In this document: piece after piece, positions 1 to 8,643 of the stretch
Layout of the letters: each line of letters opens with the position of its first letter
Position numbering within the stretch: the first letter of the stretch is position 1
Source of the DNA: JAGQUL01 sp039811765
Lineage (GTDB): Bacteria > Actinomycetota > Thermoleophilia > Gaiellales > SKUG01
Direction of reading: 5' to 3'
Length of the DNA: 39,114 nt
Assembly (NCBI GenBank): GCA_039811765.1
Contig: JBDHZF010000012.1
Coordinates: 1-39,114 of the forward strand
Made by a program: the position numbers and the translations under genes
The notes under the pieces: generated by a model
What the model was told of the DNA's origin: nothing
What the model saw: the letters and a program-made list of their open reading frames with translations, nothing else
The model's database searches: none

Positions 1-124
1 TCGCCCCCGGATGCTGCGGCGGGGGAGCAACGGGCATCGCAAATCCGGTGGCAGGGCCAGCGGCGCCGAGATCGCCCGGCGGCGGCGCACCCGGATGCTG
101 CGGGTATCCGTTACCTTGCTGCAC
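1..124 (-). CDS. N-terminus of a Gly/Pro/Gln-rich protein, cut by the window edge
   Basis: On the minus strand a frame opens with GTG at 124 and stays open to the edge (41 codons). It begins MQQGNGYPQHPGAPPPG and continues with many Gly, Pro, Gln and Ala residues, the low-complexity cytoplasmic leader often seen before membrane domains (TM2, DUF4190, RDD) in actinobacteria. A GAGG Shine-Dalgarno lies 9 nt before the GTG, inside the end of aroE, which the frame overlaps by 14 bp; this suggests translational coupling. The body of the protein is outside the window, so its function cannot be assigned. Confidence 0.5.
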   Translation of the reverse strand, partial: MQQGNGYPQHPGAPPPGDLGAAGPATGFAMPVAPPPQHPGA

Positions 125-950
125 TCGTCATCACCTCGATCGGGGCCTCGATCCCGAACCAGATCCGCAGCGACTCGGCACCTTGGCGAACGAGCAGCTC
201 TCGTCCGTCGATGCCGTGCTGCGGTCGGTGCGCGACCGCGGCCATCATCGGCGTTGGGCGCCCGTCTCGCCGGTAGGCGAAGTCGACGACCAACGTGTCC
301 TCGTGCAGTTTGGCGAGCGCTCGCGAATCGATCGCATCGGCGGGCACGCAGCCAAGCAACATGTGGACCGCTTCGCCTATCGGCATCCGGTCGTGAACCT
401 GTACCTCCAGATCAGGCGCGACGATTCGCAAGCGTTCTGCGAGCGCGTCGGCACGAGCTCGAGTTCGGTTCCACAGGTCGATTCGTGCCGCGCCGGCGTC
501 GGCGCACGTCAGCGCCGCGTCCATCGCCACGTCCCCCGCGCCCACGATCACGATCGACGCGCCGTCGAGCGAGATCGATCGCGCGTCGAGTGCGGCTCGC
601 AGCCCGATGCCGTCGGTCGCCTCGGCGTGGATCGTGCCGTCGGCGCGGATCGCGAGCGTGTTGGCCACGCCGCTGCGCTCCACGCGCTCGCTGCGAGTGT
701 GCGCGATCTCGGCGGCGACGTGCTTGTAGGGCATCGTCACGTTGCAGCCGCGAAACCCGAGCCGCGGCAGCGATCGCAGCGCCTTCGCGGCGCTGCTCGC
801 GCGGATCGCCAGCGGCACGTACCACGCCTCGATCCCGAGATCCTCGAACGCCGCGGCCATCATTCGCGGCGATCGTGACGCGGCGACGGCGTCCGGCGAC
901 CCGGCGACCCCCAGCACGATCGGCGCAGCATGTTCGATGCCCTCGGCCAT
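111..950 (-). CDS. aroE: Shikimate dehydrogenase-like protein (AroE family)
   Basis: This 279-residue protein has the AroE layout. An N-terminal substrate-binding lobe carries NVTMPYKH, matching the NVTxPxK shikimate-binding motif. A second motif, TDGIG, matches NTDGxG. A Rossmann NADP-binding half follows with a GAGDVAMDAA dinucleotide loop and a WNRTRARADAL strand typical of NADP recognition. The family reduces 3-dehydroshikimate to shikimate in aromatic amino-acid synthesis, in the cytoplasm. The first motif (GVAGSPDAVAASRSP) is longer than the usual GxPIxHSxSP, so this may be a divergent paralogue. ATG at 950 is chosen because homologues start just before this strand; an in-frame ATG at 992 is possible. 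The gene belongs to the alaS-ruvX-mltG-aroE order seen in actinobacteria, here interrupted by an antisense gene. Confidence 0.85.
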   Translation of the reverse strand: MAEGIEHAAPIVLGVAGSPDAVAASRSPRMMAAAFEDLGIEAWYVPLAIRASSAAKALRSLPRLGFRGCNVTMPYKHVAAEIAHTRSERVERSGVANTLAIRADGTIHAEATDGIGLRAALDARSISLDGASIVIVGAGDVAMDAALTCADAGAARIDLWNRTRARADALAERLRIVAPDLEVQVHDRMPIGEAVHMLLGCVPADAIDSRALAKLHEDTLVVDFAYRRDGRPTPMMAAVAHRPQHGIDGRELLVRQGAESLRIWFGIEAPIEVMTSAAR

Positions 951-1023
951 GCCGGCCCATCGGCAGCTGCAGCGATCGACCTGAATCCTCATGTCGAGCG
1001 GTCCGCGCGCCGATGCCAGCTTC

Positions 1024-3405
1024 ATGCGCTTTCGGCGACCCGTCATGCTCACGCACGTGCGACGCGCCCACGCGTGCGCGATCGCGCTCGCGACGATCGC
1101 GGCGTGCGTCGTGGCCTCCTCCGCTCCCGGCGCGTCCTCGCAGGTGGTCGTGACGGCCGACATCCCGAACGCGACCGCGCTCGACATCACCGGGTGCGCG
1201 CCGGATTCCTCCGGGATCACGACGTTCGGCTCGGTGTCCCCGGGCACGACCACCAAGACCTGGAACGACTGCACCGTGCAATTCGGCTCCTCGAACGACA
1301 GCGCGTCGCTGCGCATCGCCCAGTCCGACGGCACGGGAACGGCGATGCGAAAACCCGCGGACGTGCTCACAAGGACGACTGGAACCTCGTCAGGCTTCGT
1401 CTCCTCCGACTCCGTGGGCGGCACGACCTGGTTCGCAATGTCAAACGCCAAACTGCGTCGATCCACCAACGGCGGATCCAGCTGGTCGACGGAATGGTCC
1501 GTGTCCGGCGCCGGCAACTTCACGCAGATCACTGTGACGTCCACGACCAACGCGTGGGTGGCGGACGGTTCCAGCGACGTGTGGCGAACGATCAATGGCA
1601 ACGCCGGCACCCCAACGTGGAACACCACCACGTCGCCGGGCTTCAGCGTTCGCGGCGTCACTGCAACCAGTTCGGCCGACGCTTGGGTGGTTGGCAGTGG
1701 TGGCGCGATCGCGCACACGACCACCAGCGGCGGGTCGTGGACAGCCGCCACGTCCGGCGTGACCTGGACCATCAACGGCGCCCGATCGATCGACGCGGAC
1801 AGCGTCGTGGGCTGGGGGACGGCGGGCAAGATCGTGGTCACGAGCAACGGAACCACCTGGCGCGACATCTCGCTTGCGGCCAATTGCGCGATCAAGGACA
1901 TGGCGTTGCTCGACGACAACACGATGTTCGCGGCGTGCGACGACGGCAACATCTACTCGACGACCAACGCGACGAATCCGTCGCCAACCTGGACCACCTA
2001 CGCCACGGGGCTGCCGAACGCGCTCATGAGCGTGAAGTTCCGGGACGCGTCCAACGGCGTTGCCGTGGGAGAAGACGGCATCGCGCTCGTGACCGCCAAC
2101 GGCGGCTCGTCGTGGTCGCCGGCGAACACCGGCGTGAGCCATCGTCTCGCCACGATCACGTACGACGCCAGCACGTCCCGGTACATCGCCGGCGGTCCCG
2201 GGCGCAACGCGCTGCGAGCCGACAGTTCAGGCGCCACGTGGACATCGAGCATCGCGACCGACCAGTCCTGGAACACGGTCGCGCCCACGACCGACGGACG
2301 CGCGTGGCGTGCTGGATCGGGCGGCAGCATCGAACGATCCGTCGACGGCGGAACCACGTGGAGCGCGCAGACCTCGAACACGACCTCGTCGCTGTTCGGC
2401 GCGTACGCATACGACACGAATCGCGCGATCGCAGTTGGGCGCAACGGCGCGATCGTCACCACTGACGACGGGGGCGTGAACTGGGTGGCGCGGACGAGCG
2501 GCACGTCCCAGGAGCTGCGGGACGTCGTCGGTCTCAACGACGGCGTGGCGGTCGCGGTCGGGTGGGGCGGCACGGTGCTGCGGTCCGTCGACTACGGTCA
2601 CACCTGGACGACGATGACGTCGGGCGTGACACGAGTGCTCATGAAGGTGATCGCGTTCGACAACGGCACGGTGGAAGCGTTCGGGCAAAAGGGCGACGCG
2701 ACGCGCAGCGCCGATCGAGGCACGACGTGGTCGGCGACCGCGCTTCCCTCGACGAACAAGGACGTCCGCGTCGCCGCTGCGATGCCGGGCACGAATACCG
2801 GCACGTACCTCTCCAATGGCACCGTCTACACGACCACGAACGCCGGCTCGAGCTGGACAGCCCGGGCCACGACGGAAGTCGATTCGTTTCACGCCATGGC
2901 GATGCCCACCGCTTCGAAGATCGTCATCGTGGGCGCGGGCGTGATCCGCATCTCCACCGATGGCGGCGCGACGTTCGGCGACATGACGAACGTGAACGTC
3001 GGCGCGCACGTCGTGAAGGACATCGAGGTGGTCGACACGACGTCGCTCATGACCGTGGGGTACGGCAACATGGCCGGCATCTCCACGACGAGCGACCCCG
3101 TGAACGACTACGCGATCGGCTCGAGCGACTGGACAAGCGGCGTCGAGGCGTTCGGCGCGTGCCTGCGCGCAACCACCGCGACCGCCACGTGGACGCCGAA
3201 CTCGACCTGCGACCAGTCCACCAACGGTGCGTGGTGGCAGCCGGTGCCCGCGGGCACTGGCGTCGGTTCGGAAGTCGCGAAGACCGCCAACGGGGACGGC
3301 CTGCGCGCCGCGAACCTGCGCTTCGGCCTGCGCGTGGACCCCACGCAACCCACCGGCGCGATCTCCGCGGGGATCACGTTCGTGGTGATCGCGCCAGCCG
3401 CGTAG
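1024..3405 (+). CDS. Secreted Ycf48/BNR-like beta-propeller protein
   Basis: The 793-residue product starts with a basic stretch and a hydrophobic signal segment (HACAIALATIAACVVASSA), so export is likely. From about residue 90 to 660 it is a string of roughly 45-residue repeats with the Ycf48/BNR signature: a small-residue strand such as AVGxxGxI, then TxDGGxxW (examples SVDGGTTW, TTDDGGVNW, SVDYGHTW), giving one or two sialidase-type propellers. The flanks look like two halves of one beta domain: DCTVQFGSSNDSASLRI before the repeats, and ACLRATT...LRFGLRVD...AGITFVVIAP after them. Cyanobacterial Ycf48 assists photosystem II, but that role is not implied here; surface binding is more likely. 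ATG 1024 and 1045 are both reasonable, and neither has a clear Shine-Dalgarno. The gene lies antisense between mltG and aroE. Confidence 0.8.
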   Translation: MRFRRPVMLTHVRRAHACAIALATIAACVVASSAPGASSQVVVTADIPNATALDITGCAPDSSGITTFGSVSPGTTTKTWNDCTVQFGSSNDSASLRIAQSDGTGTAMRKPADVLTRTTGTSSGFVSSDSVGGTTWFAMSNAKLRRSTNGGSSWSTEWSVSGAGNFTQITVTSTTNAWVADGSSDVWRTINGNAGTPTWNTTTSPGFSVRGVTATSSADAWVVGSGGAIAHTTTSGGSWTAATSGVTWTINGARSIDADSVVGWGTAGKIVVTSNGTTWRDISLAANCAIKDMALLDDNTMFAACDDGNIYSTTNATNPSPTWTTYATGLPNALMSVKFRDASNGVAVGEDGIALVTANGGSSWSPANTGVSHRLATITYDASTSRYIAGGPGRNALRADSSGATWTSSIATDQSWNTVAPTTDGRAWRAGSGGSIERSVDGGTTWSAQTSNTTSSLFGAYAYDTNRAIAVGRNGAIVTTDDGGVNWVARTSGTSQELRDVVGLNDGVAVAVGWGGTVLRSVDYGHTWTTMTSGVTRVLMKVIAFDNGTVEAFGQKGDATRSADRGTTWSATALPSTNKDVRVAAAMPGTNTGTYLSNGTVYTTTNAGSSWTARATTEVDSFHAMAMPTASKIVIVGAGVIRISTDGGATFGDMTNVNVGAHVVKDIEVVDTTSLMTVGYGNMAGISTTSDPVNDYAIGSSDWTSGVEAFGACLRATTATATWTPNSTCDQSTNGAWWQPVPAGTGVGSEVAKTANGDGLRAANLRFGLRVDPTQPTGAISAGITFVVIAPAA

Positions 3406-3428
3406 CGCGCCGCGCTACCGCCAGCCGG

Positions 3429-4733
3429 TCACGACGCGTGCGCGAGGAAGTCGTCGTAGTCGGCCGTGAAGTAGTGCGCGCCGCTGCCGTCCGTCTTCGC
3501 CACGTAGTAGCGGTAGTCCACCTTCGCGGGGTTCGCGGCGGCTTCGAGCGACTTCAGGCCGGGAGCGGCGATCGGCGTGGGCGGCAAGCCAGCGACCTTG
3601 CGCAGGTTGTAGGGGCCTTCCTCGTCGAGCTGGCTCTGCAGCAGCTCCGCCACCCAGAATTCCTTCGCGCCGGGCTTGTACGCGGCGTACTGGTTGGACG
3701 CGTCGATGCCGAGTGGCTCGCCGGCCTTGAGCCGGTTCCAGATCACCGCAGCGACGAGCGGTCGCTCCTTGTCGAGCTTCGCCTCGCGCTCGATCAGCGA
3801 CGCGATCGTCACCACGTCGTACGGCGTGAGGTTCGCCTGCTTCGCACGGGTCATGTCGACCTGCGCGAGGTTCTGCGCGAACGCGTCCTGCTGCTTGGCG
3901 ACGAACTCCTCGGCCGTGGCCGCGTGCTTGAGCTCGTAGGTGGCGGGAAAGAGCAGCCCCTCCATGCTCGTGGTGCCCTTCGGTGCCTTGAGCGACGCGT
4001 CGGGGCGCAGCGCGCGTACGGCTTTCAGATACTCGGCGCCAGTGAACGCGGGCAACACTTTGTCGCCCGCCTGCATCGCCTTCGTGCGCATCGAATCGAT
4101 GTACGCGGCGGTCTCCTCCAGCCGCTGCCCCTCGGGAATCGTCAGGTCGAAGGTCGGAGCCGCGGCCGGCCCCTTCTCGAGCACGCGCACGATCGTGTCG
4201 TACGACGACCCCGCCTTGAACGTGTACGTGCCAGCGTGGAATTGCGACCCGTCGCCGTTCAGCTTCAGCCGAGCGCGGAACACCGTGGCGTTTCGCACCA
4301 CGCCCGCGTCGCCGAGGATCGACGCGATCTGCTCGGACGTGGCTCCCTGCGGGATCTTCACCGCGACCTTCGTGCCCGCTTCGACCGGATCGCCGCCGAC
4401 CACGCCGGTGTACGACAGCGCCAGCCACGCCAATCCGCCGACGAGCAGGACCACGGCGAGCAGCAGCAGCGCGGAGACGAGGCGTCGGCCGATGCCGCGA
4501 CGTCGCTTCGGCTCGGGAGCCGATCCGAACCCGTGCGGCAGTGCCGTGTCCGCGCGGCGGCTGCCGATCGGACGATCTTCGTGACCGTGATCCGAAGTCA
4601 TGGACCATGCATCATACGCGTCGCGCGCCGTTCGGCCACGCCGTCGACGCTTCGCGGCGACCTCCGCCTCGGCGAAGCTCGAGCCCCAGTCCATCGCAGC
4701 GGGTCGATCATCGCCTCGTCCGAACAGCTTCAT
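3429..4733 (-). CDS. mltG: Endolytic transglycosylase MltG
   Basis: This 434-residue YceG/MltG protein cleaves nascent glycan strands and so helps end peptidoglycan chain growth at the membrane. A charged cytoplasmic tail of about 83 residues, rich in Arg and Lys, comes first, then one transmembrane helix (residues 84-107), then a LysM-like subdomain (VAVKIPQGATSEQIASIL). The catalytic domain has MEGLLFPATYEL, IEREAKLDKERPL with the likely catalytic Glu315, and PYNLRKVAGLPPTPI, all hallmark family blocks. ATG at 4733 overlaps the ruvX stop as ATGA, which fixes the start. The tail is longer than in E. coli MltG, as is usual for actinobacterial members. Transcription is probably from the alaS promoter. 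Confidence 0.95.
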   Translation of the reverse strand: MKLFGRGDDRPAAMDWGSSFAEAEVAAKRRRRGRTARDAYDAWSMTSDHGHEDRPIGSRRADTALPHGFGSAPEPKRRRGIGRRLVSALLLLAVVLLVGGLAWLALSYTGVVGGDPVEAGTKVAVKIPQGATSEQIASILGDAGVVRNATVFRARLKLNGDGSQFHAGTYTFKAGSSYDTIVRVLEKGPAAAPTFDLTIPEGQRLEETAAYIDSMRTKAMQAGDKVLPAFTGAEYLKAVRALRPDASLKAPKGTTSMEGLLFPATYELKHAATAEEFVAKQQDAFAQNLAQVDMTRAKQANLTPYDVVTIASLIEREAKLDKERPLVAAVIWNRLKAGEPLGIDASNQYAAYKPGAKEFWVAELLQSQLDEEGPYNLRKVAGLPPTPIAAPGLKSLEAAANPAKVDYRYYVAKTDGSGAHYFTADYDDFLAHAS

Positions 4734-5134
4734 CGCGCGTTGGCCTCCATCCACGACTGCAACAAGTGGCTCGCCGCGAGCGAATCGCGGGACGTGCCGC
4801 TGCCGGTCGCGGCCGCGGTGCGATCCGCGAGCTTCGACGTGAAGCGTTCGTCGTGCAGCTCCACGGGGACGTCCACGAAGCGGGCGAGCCGCGCCGCGAA
4901 CGAGCGGCACTGCGCGGTCTGCTTCGTCTCGTCGCCGGAGAGCCCCACGGGAAGGCCCACGACGATGCGCGTCACGCCCTCGGACGCGACCAGCGCGGCG
5001 ATCGTAGCGAGCCCGTCGGACGAGTTCGCTTTCGGGATCGTCTCCCCCGCCTTCACGATCGTGCGAGACGGGTCGGTCATCGCCACGCCCGTGCGCTTGG
5101 AACCGTAGTCGAGTGCGAGGACGCGTCCGCTCAC
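4730..5134 (-). CDS. ruvX: Holliday junction resolvase-like RuvX (YqgF)
   Basis: The 134-residue protein has the RNase H-like fold blocks of the RuvX/YqgF family: LALDYGSKRTGVAMTD at the N-terminus with the first catalytic Asp, VVGLPVGLSG, HDERFTS, and a C-terminal DSLAASHLLQSWME. Members have been linked to Holliday-junction resolution and to 16S rRNA 5'-end processing; which applies here cannot be told from sequence. GTG at 5134 overlaps the alaS stop as GTGA and the ruvX stop overlaps the mltG ATG, so the three genes are translationally coupled. Confidence 0.93.
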   Translation of the reverse strand: MSGRVLALDYGSKRTGVAMTDPSRTIVKAGETIPKANSSDGLATIAALVASEGVTRIVVGLPVGLSGDETKQTAQCRSFAARLARFVDVPVELHDERFTSKLADRTAAATGSGTSRDSLAASHLLQSWMEANAR

Positions 5135-7767
5135 GCGAGCTTGGCGACCTCGTCGCGTCCCGCCGCGAGCGCGTCGTCGAGCTTGGACGCGTCCTTGCCG
5201 CCGGCGCGCGCCATGTTCGGGCGCCCACCGCCCCCGCCGCCGACCACGCCAGCGACGACCTTCACGATGTTGCCCGCGTGCGCGCCGGCCTTGATCGCGT
5301 CGTCCGCGGCGCTCACCACGAGCGAGACCTTGCCGCCTTCGGCGCTGCCGAGGATCACCACGGCGCCCGCGCCGAGCTTGCCCTTCACCTTGTCGGCGAG
5401 GTCGAGCAGCTCGTCGCCGCCAAGCGAGTCGTCGCGGTAGGCCACCACCGCGAACGGACCGTTGTCCACGCGTGCGGCGAGCGCCGCGTCGAGCGCACCG
5501 CCGCTGCGCAGCGCGGAGAGCTCTTTCTCGAGGCGGCGATTGGCCTGCTGCAGCTCGCGCGCGCGGTCGGCAAGACGATCTATCTCGACGCCGAGCGTTC
5601 GAGCGGCCTCGTCGGCCGCGCTCGCGCGCTCGCGCAGGTATGCCACGGCGCCCTCGCCGGTGAGCGCCTCGATGCGGCGCGTGTTCGAGCCGACGCTCGA
5701 TTCGCTCGTGACGAGCACTTGGCGGATCTCCGCGGTGCTGGTGACGTGCGTACCGCCGCACAGCTCGAGCGACCACGACCCGTCGCCCACGCGCACCATG
5801 CGCACCACGTCGCCGTACTTCTCGCCGAACAGCATCGTGGCGCCGGCCGCGCGGGCCTCGTCGATCGGCACCTCCGTCCACGTGACCGGCTCGGCCGCGA
5901 CGACGTGCTCGTTGGCGAGTTCCTCCACGCGCGCGAGCTCCTCGGGCGTGACCGACGCGGTGTGCGAGAAGTCGAATCGCAATCGGCCCGGCTCCACGAG
6001 CGAACCAGCTTGGCGCACGTGGTCGCCGAGCACCTGCTTGAGCGCGGCGTGCAGCAGATGCGTGGCGGTGTGGTTGGACTGCACGGGCAGACGGTGCTCG
6101 CCGTACACCTTCGCGGTCACCTCGTCGCCCACCTTGAGATCGCCGTCGAGCGTGGCGACGATCACCTGGTCGCCGTCGTAGCGCAGCACCGCGTCCACCA
6201 CCGCCACGCCGGTGGAACCGACCACGTCGCCCGCGTCGCTCACCTGCCCACCGCCCTCGGCGTAGAACGGGCTGGCGGCGAGCTTGAGCAGCACGCGACG
6301 GCCGGCTTCGTCTCCCTCGATCGGCTCGAGCGCGGTGATCGTGGTTTCCACCTCGAGCGAGTCGTAGCCGACGAACGTCGCCGCCCCGGCACCGCGCACG
6401 AACGCGGCGGCCTGCTCGGTGGGCAGCGAGCCTGCTCCCGCCGCCGCACGGGCTCGGTCGCGCTGCTCGCGCATCAGCTCGTCGAAGCGCGCGCGGTCCA
6501 CGGCGAAACCACGCTCGGCGGCGAGCTCCTCGGTGAGCTCCACCGGGAAGCCGTGGGTGTCGTGCAGCTGGAATGCCGAGTCGCCGGAGACCGCGGCGCC
6601 CGAATCGGTCTCCTCGAACACCTTCGCGAGCAACGCCGAACCCGCGTCGAGCGTGCGCAGGAAACGCTCCTCCTCCGCGCGCAGGATGTCGGCGACGATC
6701 CCGCGCTGCTCCACCAGCTCCGGGTACTGCTCGCCGAAGCCGTCCACCACGAGCTGGTGCAGTTCGGCAAGCACGCCTCCCGTGCGATTCGGGTACATGC
6801 CGATGCGGTCGGCGTGCTGGATCGCGCGGCGAATGACACGGCGCAGCACGTAGCCGCGTCCCTCGTTGGAGGGTTGCACGCCATCGCTCGCGAGAAACGA
6901 CATGCCGCGCCCGTGGTCCACGAGCACGCGCATCGCCTTGGTGGCCGCAGCATCTGCGCCATACGCCTGGCCGCTGCGCTGCTCGGCCCACGCGACGATC
7001 GGCTGGACGCTGTCGATCTCAAAGATCGAGACGTTGCCCTGCAGAATCGAGCTGATGCGCTCGAGGCCCATGCCCGTGTCGATGTTCTGCTTGGGCAACG
7101 GGCTGAGCGTGCCGGCGTCGTCGCGCGTGTACTGCATGAAGACGAGGTTGTAGAACTCGAGGTAGCGATCGCAGTCGCAGCCGGGCTTGCAATCCGCCTC
7201 GCCGCAGCCCCACTTGGCACCACGGTCGTAGTAGATCTCGCTGCAGGGGCCGCACGGGCCGGTCGGGCCGGCTTTCCAGAAGTTGTCGGCGCCGAGCGGC
7301 ACGATGCGTTCGGCGGGCAGGCCTTGAGCGATCCACAGATCACGAGCCTCGGTGTCGAGGCCCAACCCGAGGGATTCGTCCCCTTCGTGCACGGTGGCCC
7401 AGAGCTTGTCCACGTCGAGCCCGAGCTTGTTGACGACGAGATCCCACGCCATCTCCACGGCGCCCTGCTTGAAGTAGTCGCCGAACGAGAAGTTGCCGAG
7501 CATCTCGAAGAACGTGAGGTGGCGCGCGGTCTTGCCGACCTCGTCGATGTCGGGCGTGCGGAAGCACTTCTGGCAGCTGGTGAGCCGCGACTTCGGTGGC
7601 TGCTCGATTCCAGCGAAGCACGGCTTGAACGGCTGCATCCCAGCCGTGGTGAGCAGGATCGACGGGTCGTACGCGCTCGGCACGAGCGAGCCGCTGGCGA
7701 CCTCGAGATGACCATTGTCTACGGCGAAGTGGTCCAGGAACGTTCGACGAATCTCGGCGCTTTTCAT
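5131..7767 (-). CDS. alaS: Alanine--tRNA ligase
   Basis: At 878 residues this is a full-length bacterial AlaRS. The N-terminal class II core contains TTAGMQPFKP and the GNFSFGDYFK block. The editing domain carries HTATH near residue 565 and CGGTH near 670, the four zinc/editing ligands. The C-terminal DHHA1-like region ends in a Gly-rich segment (VVGGGGGGRPNMARAGGKD). It charges tRNA-Ala with alanine and hydrolyses mischarged Ser/Gly-tRNA-Ala. ATG at 7767 opens the conserved MKSAEIRRTFLDHF. No Shine-Dalgarno is visible; instead TAGTAT lies 6 nt before the ATG, compatible with a -10 box and a leaderless message. It heads the operon with ruvX and mltG. Confidence 0.97.
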   Translation of the reverse strand: MKSAEIRRTFLDHFAVDNGHLEVASGSLVPSAYDPSILLTTAGMQPFKPCFAGIEQPPKSRLTSCQKCFRTPDIDEVGKTARHLTFFEMLGNFSFGDYFKQGAVEMAWDLVVNKLGLDVDKLWATVHEGDESLGLGLDTEARDLWIAQGLPAERIVPLGADNFWKAGPTGPCGPCSEIYYDRGAKWGCGEADCKPGCDCDRYLEFYNLVFMQYTRDDAGTLSPLPKQNIDTGMGLERISSILQGNVSIFEIDSVQPIVAWAEQRSGQAYGADAAATKAMRVLVDHGRGMSFLASDGVQPSNEGRGYVLRRVIRRAIQHADRIGMYPNRTGGVLAELHQLVVDGFGEQYPELVEQRGIVADILRAEEERFLRTLDAGSALLAKVFEETDSGAAVSGDSAFQLHDTHGFPVELTEELAAERGFAVDRARFDELMREQRDRARAAAGAGSLPTEQAAAFVRGAGAATFVGYDSLEVETTITALEPIEGDEAGRRVLLKLAASPFYAEGGGQVSDAGDVVGSTGVAVVDAVLRYDGDQVIVATLDGDLKVGDEVTAKVYGEHRLPVQSNHTATHLLHAALKQVLGDHVRQAGSLVEPGRLRFDFSHTASVTPEELARVEELANEHVVAAEPVTWTEVPIDEARAAGATMLFGEKYGDVVRMVRVGDGSWSLELCGGTHVTSTAEIRQVLVTSESSVGSNTRRIEALTGEGAVAYLRERASAADEAARTLGVEIDRLADRARELQQANRRLEKELSALRSGGALDAALAARVDNGPFAVVAYRDDSLGGDELLDLADKVKGKLGAGAVVILGSAEGGKVSLVVSAADDAIKAGAHAGNIVKVVAGVVGGGGGGRPNMARAGGKDASKLDDALAAGRDEVAKLA

Positions 7768-7847
7768 GCGCGCATACTACTCGCCCGCGCGCGGGCAGCG
7801 GGTTCGGCCGGGTGGGGCCGATTCCGGTCGGTTCGTGAAGATTTCGA

Positions 7848-7862
7848 GTAGCAACGTGCTAC
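7848..7862. promoter_or_regulatory. Inverted repeat in the alaS / heme-oxygenase-like intergenic region
   Basis: GTAGCA, a 3-nt spacer and TGCTAC form a perfect hyphenated palindrome about midway between the divergent starts at 7767 and 7925. TACCAT directly at its right edge could serve as a -10 for the plus-strand gene. This could be an operator; no regulator is known. Confidence 0.35.
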
Positions 7863-7875
7863 CATCCTGATCCTT

Positions 7876-7899
7876 CCGAGCAGCTGGGACGCTGCTCGG
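7876..7899 (+). promoter_or_regulatory. Stem-loop in the leader of the heme-oxygenase-like gene
   Basis: CCGAGCAG and CTGCTCGG are perfect 8-bp arms around an 8-nt loop, ending 25 nt before the ATG at 7925 and about 13 nt before the AGGAGA Shine-Dalgarno. There is no T-run, so it is not a standard terminator. It may be an operator or a leader structure that affects translation. Confidence 0.4.
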
Positions 7900-7924
7900 C
7901 GTTGCCGATTGCAGGAGACAGCCG

Positions 7925-8617
7925 ATGACGACGACCACTGGCGCCGACGTGCTCGCGAAGATCGACGAGCTGCGCGCAGCGAACGATCCATCCAGCGAGC
8001 CGCTGCTCGTGGCGATGGCCGCCGGCGAGCTGACCCGCGACGACTTGCGGGCGTTCGCCACGCAGTACTACCAGCTGCTGGACGCGCTTCCTCGCTTCGT
8101 CAGCACCGTGCATTCGGTGACGCGCGCGCATCCTCAGATTCGTCGCACGCTGCTCAACGTGCTCGTCCCGCTCGAGCTCACGCCGCCCAGCGTGGCCGAT
8201 CTGTGGATGCAGACCTGCGCCGCGCTCGGCCTGTTCAGCGACACGCTGCGCGCGTCCGAGCCGAACACCTCCACGCGCGTGTGCATGGACGACGTGGAGT
8301 ACCTGTGCCACTCCGGCTGCGCGCAGGGCCTCGCCGCGTTGTATGCGTGGATCTCGCGCCTGCCCGGCAGCTGCCGCGTCATGAAGCAGGCGCTTGCCAA
8401 GCACTACGACTTGGCGGCCGGGCCCGGCGTGCAGTTCTTCGAGGTGATCGGCTTCCAAGCCGAGTCGCACGCGCGCGCGCTGCGCACCGCGCTCGTCGCA
8501 TTGCTCGACGAGTACCCCGAAGCGGGACCGGCCGCGTTCGACGCCGCCCATGGCGCGATCAGCGCGGTGCGCGGGATGTACTCCGGCGCGCTCGCCGGCG
8601 ACGTGCAATACCGCTGA
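7925..8617 (+). CDS. Heme-oxygenase-fold protein (CADD/PqqC/TenA-like), probably without its metal site
   Basis: The 230-residue, largely helical protein aligns by pattern with the iron-containing redox enzyme family typified by chlamydial CADD: GLAALYAWISRLPG corresponds to aLgaLYAYExQxP, and FFEVIGFQAESHARAL to the last metal-binding helix. Placing the known six-ligand set (two Glu, three His, one Asp) on it keeps only Glu84 and His182; the other positions read Ala91, Ile143, Ile175 and Ala179. A di-iron centre is therefore unlikely, and the protein may bind a ligand rather than catalyse. A good AGGAGA Shine-Dalgarno precedes the ATG. It is transcribed divergently from alaS and converges on the RTX-like gene. 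Family membership is fairly sure; the role is unknown. Confidence 0.7.
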   Translation: MTTTTGADVLAKIDELRAANDPSSEPLLVAMAAGELTRDDLRAFATQYYQLLDALPRFVSTVHSVTRAHPQIRRTLLNVLVPLELTPPSVADLWMQTCAALGLFSDTLRASEPNTSTRVCMDDVEYLCHSGCAQGLAALYAWISRLPGSCRVMKQALAKHYDLAAGPGVQFFEVIGFQAESHARALRTALVALLDEYPEAGPAAFDAAHGAISAVRGMYSGALAGDVQYR

Positions 8618-8643
8618 GCGCACGCCGCCACGAGCTCGTTCGA

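Noticed and set aside
111..1952. 613-residue minus-strand frame covering aroE and beyond
   Set aside because: Only the last 279 residues match AroE; the upstream part is antisense to the Ycf48-like gene and has no recognisable pattern.
4730..6991. 753-residue minus-strand frame
   Set aside because: Its C-terminus is ruvX; the rest is an Arg/Ala-rich shadow of alaS.
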